Below are positions 54,793-64,000 of a DNA stretch of 64,000 nucleotides, piece after piece (the stretch's first letter is position 1; each line of letters opens with the position of its first letter). The DNA lies in assembly GCA_036925085.1 (NCBI GenBank), contig JAUPFP010000020.1, positions 688,501-752,500 of the forward strand, in the 5' to 3' direction. The translations under genes and the position numbers were made by a program. Below the pieces are notes generated by a model. That model had not been told where the DNA came from. It saw only the letters and a program-made list of their open reading frames with translations, and ran no database searches. Source of the DNA: Brachycybe producta (Eukaryota > Arthropoda > Diplopoda > Playtdesmida > Andrognathidae).

Positions 54793-55793
54793 CGCTGGGA
54801 GTTAAACTGCAATTTAATAGTATCATTCATTTTAATCTTCATTTTAGATCTAAATTTGCGTTGTTTACGAAGAGTGCAGCGTATCTCAGTGGTGTACCAA
54901 ATTGGTTCCAAGCTTGATTTTACACTTTTGAATGGGATGAATTTATTTATGCCATTAGAAATGACACTGACAAACAATGACCACTGTTTGTTTACATCTT
55001 TTGATAGTCCACTTTTATTTTTATTTTTCAGTTCATTTGTTACAAAGAGCTTAAAATTAGCCCAATCAGCTTTATTGTACTGTAGGACTTTTCGGGGAGC
55101 TGATTGGAGTTTTTCGAATTGGGTGGCAAATTCTAAGTAAATCATTTTGTGATCGCTTATACCATCAGCCATTTCAATTGATTTGGCATTTTCTGGGGTG
55201 TTCGTAAAAACTAAATCTAGAATATTAGCTGTTGTATTGGTGCAGCGTGTAGGGGTATGCACTAGTTGAGCCAGGGAATATGTGCATACACTATAAAGCA
55301 GTATATCTGTTAATTTATTACTAGAGCACTGGGAGTCAACAGTATAATTTTTCCAATTTATTTCTGGAAGGTTAAAATCCCCACCAATGAGAACTGATGC
55401 ATGTTTGTGCGTAGAAAATAAGGAATCTAAACATTTTCTAAATTGGAGTAATTCTTCCTCGTCACTTGAAGGTGGGCGATAGAATGAAAATAAGAAAATT
55501 TTTCTCCCATTATGAAGTGAAATGCTACAACAAACTACCTCACAATCACCTTCATAAGCAGGTTCTCTTTTTGATGTAAGGTTTTTATTGATAGCAAAAA
55601 ATACACCTCCACCTTTGATTAAGTTCCTATCTTTTCGGAATATGTTAAATTGTTGGGGGAAAACCTCCGCGGATGAAACATCATCAGTTAGCCATGATTC
55701 ACTACCAAAGATAATGTCGGGATTATAGCTTTCTATAGCTTCTCTAAACTGAATTACTTTATTTTTTATACTTCTGCAATTGATTATTAACAT
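54759..55793 (-). CDS. LINE apurinic-type endonuclease domain
   Basis: A 344-codon frame that would nick the target DNA. Motifs in order: NCRSIKNK, the catalytic Glu in FGSESWL, FYRPPSS, GGDFNLPEINW (Asp/Asn pair), LDLVFTN and the final SDHKMIYLEF (Asp-His). All endonuclease catalytic residues are present. The frame is open upstream of the ATG at 55793 and overlaps the RT frame by 34 bases, where a frameshift separates the two domains. Confidence 0.9.
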   Translation of the reverse strand: MLIINCRSIKNKVIQFREAIESYNPDIIFGSESWLTDDVSSAEVFPQQFNIFRKDRNLIKGGGVFFAINKNLTSKREPAYEGDCEVVCCSISLHNGRKIFLFSFYRPPSSDEEELLQFRKCLDSLFSTHKHASVLIGGDFNLPEINWKNYTVDSQCSSNKLTDILLYSVCTYSLAQLVHTPTRCTNTTANILDLVFTNTPENAKSIEMADGISDHKMIYLEFATQFEKLQSAPRKVLQYNKADWANFKLFVTNELKNKNKSGLSKDVNKQWSLFVSVISNGINKFIPFKSVKSSLEPIWYTTEIRCTLRKQRKFRSKMKIKMNDTIKLQFNSQRCLVKSLLGNM

Positions 55794-55948
55794 TTTTAAA
55801 GATTTATTTATAAGCTTGTTTTCTTTTTTGGTCAGAGGAACTGTCTTAGAAGAAATTTTTTTGTTAGAAAGTTGGGTTTCTTTTTGAATAATTATTTTAG
55901 GTACAGTAATTAGATTTGATTTCTTCCTAGAATCAGGGCATTTAGAGA

Positions 55949-56548
55949 TTAGAAGTTTCCCTGGACTTGACTACAAACAGATTTCCAGAGAACAGAGCTC
56001 AATACATCCTTACGGGCTGCAGTCAAGTGAAGGCCATCATGCAGATAATACTTATCAAGTGCTTTAAGAAGCTCCCGAGAAGCATCTGCAAATGAATAAC
56101 CAGCACTACGACAGAGAAGAGATAACTCTTGTGAAATCTGCTGAACTGCAGGGTTTGGATAAAAAGAACCCCTAACATCATGCTCAATCCGTGGCAGGAC
56201 AGTAGAAATCACAATCCTTGCATGAGGTCTGATGCGTTTTACCTCTCTAGAAAAGTGTTTAAGTCTCTCAGCTATCCCCTTTGGCGCATCCATCTTGAGA
56301 TTATTAGTTCCGGCATGCACAACTACAACAGGGTTAAGGCTAGCTTTGTTCAGCACTGCCTTAACTCAAGTAGTTAAATGCTCAACACGTGTGCCTGGGT
56401 AGCACCACGTAGTTGACTTCCCAGTTTTGCCGACCCTAACACCTCGAACAATACTGTCACCAATGAGGTGCACATCGATAGGCTTACCAGTTTGTGTGCT
56501 ATAATTAGTGGATGTTGAGGCAGGAATATCCTTAACCTCAGACAGCAC
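55949..56548 (-). pseudogene. LINE ORF1 esterase (SGNH/GDSL) domain
   Basis: Known as an accessory domain of CR1-group LINEs. Block I GDSIVRGV lies in 56548-56366. After an in-frame TGA (about 56363-56365), 56356-55949 carries HAGTNNL (the GxN block) and DGLHLT (the Asp-His block), so all catalytic elements survive except for the single stop. The role in retrotransposition is unproven; lipid or ester hydrolysis is inferred from the fold. Confidence 0.85.
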
Positions 56549-57326
56549 ACCAAAGGAAACAAAGGAAACAAAGAAAAAGAAGACATGAAAATGCGATATC
56601 TCAGAAACTACAAGTCTGATTTTGATTCTGCTTTCACCAGCGTGTTAGGCACCCTGAGATCTACAATATTCTATAAGGAAACCAAGTTTGGATAAGGAAT
56701 TTGTTGCGTTTTGTGTATAAAACGCGCACAAACAAAGGAAACAAAGAAAAAGAAGACAAAGGAAGTGGCGTCCTAAACTAAAATCACTCTAACTCAAAAA
56801 ATACTTATCCAATTGGAATCCGATTTCACCACTGTATTCAGGAGACAAAACACTATTAAAAACACCTTACTATACCCTCCGATGACAAGTTTAAATTAGT
56901 AAAATAGCCAAAAAATCGGGAGACAAGAAAAAACGTCTTTCAGATGGGTACTACTAATAAAACGGGTAGCCTAAAAGGCGGGTAATAACAACCAACACTC
57001 CACTGGACTGCGAAAAACTCCATTACAAACGTGCTAAGGGTAGGCAAACCATCGTTACTCAGTGTATGAGTACGAGGGTGTCGGTTACCGACAGAAACAA
57101 CATTTACCAATGCACACGCACATACACCGACTTACAGATCCACAACATTGCTATGACCGCATGTTGAACGAGTCACCTCACACTGGACTCCGATCTGGGA
57201 CCAACAACCATCGCACAGAGTGTACTCGAGAACCGTCGGAGCTGCACACACTGAATCGGACTTCGCCGGACTCGTTCACCACCTCAGATAAACACTGCAT
57301 ACACCATACACACTGCATCACCAAGA

Positions 57327-58789
57327 ATGGCTGCTGCACATGGCTCCTCTGATGACCTGACTGATCTCTGGGGCTCTCAAAAGAATTTGCAGGACAATTC
57401 CATCATTAACAATGCGACACCACTGCCACACTCGGTCGAACCCGCTGTACACACCAACATTGTGATGATTATTCCGATGCCTCTGCAACTTCTTACTATG
57501 GTTACAGAGAGCCTTATGGTCCACATCACAATCGACACGACAGACACCATACACCACATACTGACTGGCAGTACACTCCACGCACACATGTGAACAATTG
57601 CGTCGAGACCAGTCAGGTGGTCCACGCCATAGAGACAAGCGTGCGGAGCAACTGTGTGCACTACCGACCATGACACATGCTGATTCTCATCACTCTCATC
57701 TGGGCTGCACATAGTGGCCGTCACTTGGCACCCCCAGAACAGCAGCAACATCAAGCTTGAAATCAGACACAAGACACTTCAGTCTACGTGCCATGATTTC
57801 CACCGCAAGGGGCAGCACCGATGCATGCTGGGATCTCTAATGGCATCTATCGACCAGCCCCCAGAGAGAACTCAGTTGATGACTTCAATAAGAAGTAGTG
57901 TCACCATCGAGCCGACTCAATCTAGAAATTTGATGGATTGACTGGTTTCCGTCTTTTTTTGGAAGAACTCGAGGAAGTGGCAAACCTGTACAACTGGACC
58001 GACCATTACAAATAAAAGTTATCTCACTGGGTGTCTCACCAGGACTGCCCGCACGTGGCTGAGCAGACTGAGATACGAATGTCGAGGCATTCCTTGGACC
58101 GAGCTGAGAGTACAGATGGTGGACGCGTTCGGGAAACCAAACGAACTATCCATCTTGGAGAAGCATTATATCGAGATGTTCCAAACAGAAGGCGAAAGTA
58201 CTCAAGCCTCGATTTGGAAGTTTATGGCACTCGGCGACCGAGTTTACCCACATATGGCCGATCAGCTGTGTATAAGTCAGTTGCATCGTGCGCTATATCC
58301 AGCCATCCAGAACACCGTCCATCATGCAGGAACCACATCGTTCAAGGACTTCGCAAATGCCATCATCAACATGGAGGTGGTCTTGTGTTCTTTGAATAAA
58401 TGGCCGATGAGACCTAAAACAGCAGCTGAACCACATGCTAATAAAGGAGCATCCAAGACCGACAGAGAGCAGGCAGTCACCGCCAGCTCTAAGGACAACA
58501 CCCATGGTTCTATGCATGATAAGAAGCTGAACCAAACTGCCACGAAAAACTCAGGACGAAACTACGACGGACACCCAACAAGATGACACTCGCACGTTCG
58601 ACAAGAGCAAGTCGACGTGTTACAATTGTGGGAAGTTGGGCAATTTTCTCCATGAGTGCCGCCAGCCAAAGAAAAAGATCACCATCAAGCACTTTGGAGA
58701 ACCGATCACTGATTACGACACCGAGGAGGAGGTGCCTGAAGTGGAAATTATCACCAAAAATGAAACTGAATTCGTATTTATCTGACTAG
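57327..58789 (+). pseudogene. element B gag, heavily frameshifted
   Basis: The ATG at 57327 (MAAAHGSSDDLTD) corresponds to 20326 of element A. Capsid pieces appear in 58116-58586 (MVDAFGKPNELSILEKHYIEM) and the nucleocapsid in 58583-58789, where the zinc-knuckle His is replaced (CYNCGKLGNFLHEC). Many shifts; this copy is older or more decayed than element A. Confidence 0.85.
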
Positions 58790-59128
58790 GGGGACAAATC
58801 CATCAGATCCCCCTTCCAGCTCCAGTTTCAACTGCCAAGGCACCACCACCTGGAAAGCCCGACATAGACAGTCCTGACAATTCTGAGAACATACCGATTC
58901 ATGTAATTAACCAAGCTCCCATACGAGCATGGACCTTCGACGAGTTGATCACCTGGCATGACACGCTCGACGTCCTCTCAACATCTGTAGAAGTAGAAGG
59001 GTGCCACAAAAACAAAACGGTAGCCATCATGGCTCCTGGCACCCAACCACCGATGAAGGGCCACTCCTGCTGCCGAAAACTCATGAAGATGGTATATCGC
59101 CATCACAATTAATGTAAAAGTCATACAT

Positions 59129-59434
59129 ATGCTTGTAGACACTATGGACAGCATCATCTCAGCTGCACTTGCACAAGAACACAAGTTCAAGATCGAGCCT
59201 GTGCTTATTCCACCTGACATTCAGGGTGTCGGAGGTCTGAAGATCACCATGGTGGGACGACTCGCCACAGTGGTCCAGCTAGGCACCTACACTGTGCAAG
59301 GGCACATGCTGGTGATTGCCGGCCAGCCCGAGGCTATCTTAGGCCAAGACCTGGGCCGAGCTCTACACCTCACTGTGTCTGTGGCAACCAACAAAGTATA
59401 CTTAGAGGACGACCTCTTCGAGTCCACACTCTGA
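59129..59434 (+). pseudogene. element B aspartic protease, active site lost
   Basis: Homologous to 22262-22595. The active-site triad DTG reads DTM (LVDTMDSIIS), and part of the N-terminal region is missing. Downstream VGGLKITMVG and ILGQDLGRAL are conserved. Confidence 0.85.
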
Positions 59435-61560
59435 CAGAAATGCATCGAAGCCCACATCGGATGGGCTCTAAAAGAGACTTCATTAGAGGCTCCTGGTACA
59501 TCTGTCAGTGCCACTGTGGAAGTCTAAAACCTCTGCTCCGGAAGTCACGACAATGGGGGTTGGCCACCAATGCTAGCAAGACACCGAATGCAACAAAGTA
59601 AACAATAATCCAATAGTGTTTAACCTATGGCTATAGGCAAAAACACTACAAATCACCAAACAAAAACAATAGAAAAATGACAGAGGAATTTGAGAGAAAC
59701 AACTGAGGACAGTTGTCAAGAGGTGGGGGAAGAAGTAAAAGGAACCCCAAGGAATAAATAACCCACAACATCAACAAATACTCTAAACACTCAAATATCA
59801 CCTAAACTCATTCAAACTACAAAAATCTCACAACTTTAATTTTTTCAACATGGCCACCAACATTTACATATTGGCAACTACCGCAATAACTTCACCGGGA
59901 CCATGTGGCCTTCAAAATAACTGTCAACCACGTGGTGCACCTGAGATAACATCATATTAGAGCCAAGGACGTCCAAAAATAAAAATAACGTACCATAAAA
60001 GGGACATGTAGAAAAAACATTATGTTCCCTTATTATCGATGGACACATTTGTGAGCTTTTGACGTCGACTATTTTTCTGACCAACTTGTAGATGATGTTT
60101 TCTGTAACTCGGTTCTTCTCTGCATCGCGCGGTGCCCACATGGGGAAGATTCGAGCTACAGAAAGAGTTGGATGGCGATGGATTGCAATCGTCCTCCTGC
60201 ATGGGGGTGAAATCTGTGCAGAAGGATGGTGGCCATCCTGCTCTCCATCGACGCTGATATACATCTCCTCCTGTTGATATTTACCATCAGTAGCAGATGT
60301 TGTAGCTGCACCAGGATCAGTATGTGCTCTTTACCTTATGGTGTATCCGGCCTCTGATGAGAAGTTATTAGTTTCCAAACATAGAGACAACGCAGTTACT
60401 TATTGTAATACTTTAATCATCTTCTTATAGAAACACTAAGAATACAAAGATGAATAGTTTCATTAAAGGTGCGTCCTCATGCCCATGATGTGGTACGGAA
60501 TAATCAACATAATACAAATTTAGAGCAAAGACAAGGACGAAGAACAAAGAACATGGTCTTTTTATACCTTGGACCTGTGTATCATTCCGCATCAGAATAT
60601 TAATTAGGAAAGGAGGGAGGGAAAACAGGAGTTGTTTACTCCCAGGCTATGGTTTTGACGGGAGCAGGAGTTGCTGGGTGTTACACATTGGACGTCAATG
60701 ACCCCAACAGTTGATAAGGAAAATTAACTTCAAAGAAAACATTATGTCTGGGGCCAAATCAATGCACACCTCATGGACTTCAAAGAAAAAAAAAAGAGCA
60801 AGAATGAAAATAAATAAAAAAACAGGCCAGCTTTCAGGGATCAATTAAAGTATAAAAAAAATTCGGAACCTACCACCTTCAATTAAGTAACAAAATCTTT
60901 AGAAAATCAACCCCCCAAAAATCATAACAAACAGTGAGGTACACTAGTGACCTTATTGACCAGTCCCTATTTTTCTTTCCAAAAGACATTAAAGAGAGGG
61001 GGAGAATTAATGGGCAATTTCACACCTCCGTGTGAAAGAAACTAACGGCCCTTCTCTCCGGGACTTTTTATTTTCTCTAATAAGAAATGGATCAACACCT
61101 CTCGATATTTGATATTGGTGGGACAACCCCCACCCTCAATAAATGAGAGTATGAAAAAAAACCATTAGAGCAAGGTGTCCCATACCCAAGGGGCTGGCCC
61201 TTTTAACTTTAAAATACAATATAAAAATTGGACCAAAAACGTGGTCAACCATCACTCTATTTGTCTCTTTTTCAACAACATTAGCCATCTCTTCAGTTCT
61301 CTTTCAAGTTCAAAAGTTTTCAACTCTTCAATTTTTAAAAAAAAAATTATTTTTGCAAGTTTGTGTTCATATTTTGTGCTACCTTCAAGTCACCATACAT
61401 TTTGTCTGTTTGGTGATTTCAACTCTGCACACCGAACTGACCAGACTCTTTGCACCTCTTCCAACAGCAGAGTGATCAGTCACCGATTTATGCTGTTATT
61501 CAAAAGTAACAACCACCAGCGGGACAACTAAAAGTAAGAACTCTTTAAACAAGCAAACTA
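59435..61560 (+). other. element B spacer in place of pol
   Basis: Matches the element A spacer (22627-24116), with the solo LTR at 60050-60685 inserted. Blocks such as CAACCACGTGGTG, TGACCTTATTGACCAGT and GCAAGGTGTCCCAT are shared. No RT or integrase. Confidence 0.75.
60050..60685 (-). mobile_element. solo LTR of the element A/B family
   Basis: 636 bp on the minus strand, TGTAACACCC...GCTCACA, flanked by CATT at 60046-60049 and 60686-60689. It has a TATAAAAAG box near 60570 (minus). The empty site is visible in element A (ATGGACGTCAGTGACC near 23201). Confidence 0.9.
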
Positions 61561-63691
61561 TGTCAGGTAGAGGATCCTGGAGAGGAAGTAAAAGAATGTC
61601 TACTTCCTCCAGTGATGACGACATTGAGAGTGGAACGACAGGGACCACCAAACCTCTCACCAGTTCTTACCTACAAGAAACGAAATGCGGGCACTGCCAG
61701 TGAGCCAACTACAAGGAGAGAGTCGCCCGACATTGCATCAAGGCGCCGCACCTGCTCCGAACTGGAGAATTTCCGCTGGCACAGGGAGAAGTGCCTTCGA
61801 TCAAACTTCAGACACCGAGCAAACGTCGGACGTGAGGGGAAGCCTGGAGGAGTGCGAGTACAGGATCGACTTTAACACCATAGCATGGGGTGTTAACCAG
61901 GAGTTTTGAGACAGCATCACCCCTGGACAGCCACTTACTGGTAGAGTCACTGCTAGAAGAAAGCACGTGGGTGGTGGGTCGATACACACTCCCCTCGAAG
62001 AACTTCAGCTTCAGCTGCAGCGAGAGACTGCTGCCCGCCAAGCTGCAAAGGACAAGGTCCACAGGGAGGAAAGCCTTGCTTACTTCCGTGCGGTTTAATC
62101 CCGCCTCGCCGAGCTAGGCCTTTAATGCACAGGGCAACTCCCAAAAGAGGAGCTCCTGCAGATTGAGGCTCATCTCCAAGAAGCCAAACAATGCGCACCG
62201 CTGGTTACTCCAATGCCACCGCCTTTGAGTTATCTGCCTGTGACGTTAGCCATATCATCAGCACCATCCTCACTGTCTGTGACACCACCGGAGACTTTCT
62301 GGTACCAGGAGTCGACGTTACCCCTGTTATGCCACTTAACTCGCCAACACCCACTATGCCTTCGATTAAGACACCGCCTCCTCCACATATGCCAATATTA
62401 ACACCACCTGTAGCATGACGCACCACACTGCCACACCAGGAGGTCGCCGTGCCATCTACAACACTACTATCCATAGAGGTGGTCTCCGGACCTTCCGATA
62501 CCAAGGCTTCCACTGGGGCCCGCCCCAAAAAACCTCAGCAGACCCATGGGGACCACCACTCTGTTCACCATTCATGGATACACCACTCTCCACCTCGTGG
62601 CTCACAACCTTAACCCCGACACCAAACAGATGGAAGAATTCACCCGGAGAAATGCAGCTATTCCAGGCACGGCTTTCCGTAAAGTCGCGTCACCACAACA
62701 GTACCTGCGCAACCAACTGGACCGCAACCATCACTGCATATACCATGGCCCATCACATCTGGCTCCACACTGCTTTCCTCCTCCACCGCCTCCAGGTCGC
62801 CCTCCTAGGAAGCCAATGCACGTGCCTACACTGTCCCGCCTTCCACTGACCACGCTGCCTTCTTAAAGAAACAGAACGCCATCACAGACCTTCTGCAGGA
62901 CATAATGCGGGATGGAGGTGATCGAAGGAAAGCATTGGGTTTTCCCCCAGGTAGCGCCAAACCAACGGAGGCCCTGAGCAAGGGATCCACATCAAAATGG
63001 CAATGACAGTGAGTCCGGGACATGGCCCGGTCCACCTTATGCCATGCCAGGCCAATTGCAGGCACATCGAATAGCACGGGACCTGCATCCAATGCAGCTC
63101 TGGAGCCTGCACGACCGGCCGCACCGCCCATAGTACACCATACTGTGACTACTCTGGGGTGGTTACTGCTGGATCGTCCCTTCCGTACGGCCACCTCCGG
63201 CGAGAGGCTCCTTAACAACTGGTGGGTCACTTGGCAGCATGAAGTACACTGCCGAAACCCTCTACGTGAAACACTTCGCTCTGGAGGAGGGGGTCCCTCG
63301 ATTGGACCTCCTTCTATGGGAGCAATATATTGTGGGGCTCTCCCGCCAAGCGAGCATCCTCATTACAATTGTGTTCCCAAACCGGAGGATTGTTGAGACA
63401 TTGAGCTTTGCCAGGGATGCCATCAAAGCTGCCACATCCACCTTTTTGGGAGCCTTCGTCAACTCTGTCTTCGGACTGCCGGCTGGACAGACGTTTTGCA
63501 CTGGTCATTTCCACATCCTGGAGCCAGATCTCTGCTATAAGATCGCCATTCTGTGGGATGCCGCCTGGGCCATCCTGCACAACAAGCGGTCCTCTAGAAA
63601 GCTCATCGGGGACCGGGATATCCATATCTTCCACCGGGATCTACCAGATGACCAGGGCCAGTGGCTCTCGGCTGCCACCTGCTGCAGATGA
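61561..63691 (+). pseudogene. element B accessory ORF, frameshifted
   Basis: Starts MSGRGSWRGSKRMSTSSSDDD. It preserves the RIDFN-TIAWGVNQ segment, the LQLQLQRETAARQAAKDKV coiled-coil candidate (about 62005-62065) and a 150-residue C-terminal domain in one open frame (63239-63691: FALEEGVPRLDL, YIVGLSRQ, VFPNRRIVETLSF, VNSVFGLPAGQ, LPDDQGQW). The middle part is shifted several times. The C-terminal domain is better preserved here than in element A, and the central coiled coil is equally clear. Unknown family. Confidence 0.65.
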
Positions 63692-64000
63692 ATCCAGTAT
63701 CCATGGACCATACAATCAGGACCTTCCCCACCCTCCACAGCAGGGATAGCTGCATTTGCCACATGACTCATGGGGCCACCACCCATCCGGGTGGTGTATT
63801 TGAAAAAATAAAAAAAATTAAAAAATTCATTGTAAATGCATAAAAAAAAACATTCACTCCACTTGTTGTATGTATATCATTTTTAATAGGTGCTCGCGAC
63901 CTTGGCGAGTTTTTAACTTTTACCATTTATGTTTTCAGCCTCTTATACGTTGGAGGACACTGGCACTTTTGTACTAGTGTCCTCTTTTAAATATACCCCT
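63692..64000 (+). other. element B 3' untranslated region, running off the window
   Basis: Aligns with 25311-25620 of element A, including the conserved hairpin (63953-63984). The 3' LTR of element B should follow just outside the window. Confidence 0.7.

Larger units (their letters stand above)
52988..56985 (-). mobile_element. CR1-like LINE, nearly full length
   Basis: A non-LTR retrotransposon on the minus strand inserted in the element B leader (flanks GACATTAT and TAACAACC). Its 3' end is a short (TTGAA)n-type tail at 52988-53010. It encodes an esterase-containing ORF1 region, an AP endonuclease and RT. Upstream of ORF1, 56550-56985 carries a twice-occurring AAACAAAGAAAAAGAAGACA block, presumably 5' untranslated region. 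Confidence 0.85.

Overview
This window is eukaryotic, almost certainly from an invertebrate animal. The one cellular gene is split by GT-AG introns and ends with an AATAAA signal. The rest is dense with animal-type mobile DNA: Ty3/gypsy LTR elements, CR1-like LINEs, Helitron-like and Tc1/hAT DNA elements, a Penelope-type trace and minisatellites. I cannot name the species.

Layout. 1-1901: opposed fragments of a GC-rich gypsy leader and its LTRs. 1902-3058: a nearly perfect 25-bp minisatellite (about 42 copies) and then a 15-bp array. 3060-6000: AT-rich sequence with a Penelope-like hammerhead motif, two Helitron-like copies and a large inverted minisatellite (foldback) between them. 6035-14490 (+): seven exons forming the C-terminal half (last transmembrane segments plus complete nucleotide-binding domain) of an ABCB/MDR-type ABC transporter. 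Its introns are filled with TTAA-flanked palindromic MITEs, a hAT-like element, foldback arms, and gypsy, LINE and solo-LTR debris. 14491-17661: intergenic DNA with LINE, satellite and Tc1 remnants.

17664-26599: a Helitron-like element split by LTR element A (17780-26395, TATA target-site duplication). Element A carries gag and aspartic protease, no reverse transcriptase or integrase, and a separate accessory ORF with its own TATA box. 26600-30200: AT-rich sequence with a MITE, a 190-bp repeat, a third complete Helitron 3' end and a TA microsatellite. 30205-37861 (-): an LTR-like segment joined to a 3'-truncated gypsy element.

37862-64000: a second copy (element B) of the element A family, broken up by later insertions: the minus-strand gypsy in its 5' LTR, a solo gypsy LTR (39801-40578), a full-length gypsy element (40973-52882, GCCA duplication), a CR1-like LINE (52988-56985) and a solo LTR of its own family (60050-60685, CATT duplication). 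The insertions give a readable relative history.

The full-length gypsy element is the most informative unit. It has LTRs, a primer-binding site, a leader carrying seven regularly spaced palindromic hairpins, gag, a convincing -1 frameshift site (GTTAAAC plus hairpin) leading to PR-RT-RNaseH-IN, and then a roughly 3.3-kb accessory reading frame interrupted by one UAG before the 3' LTR. The end of that accessory frame resembles the end of the element A/B accessory ORF, and both families share an unusual primer-binding site. This suggests an undescribed accessory-protein lineage of gypsy elements together with pol-less relatives. All copies seen here carry disabling mutations.
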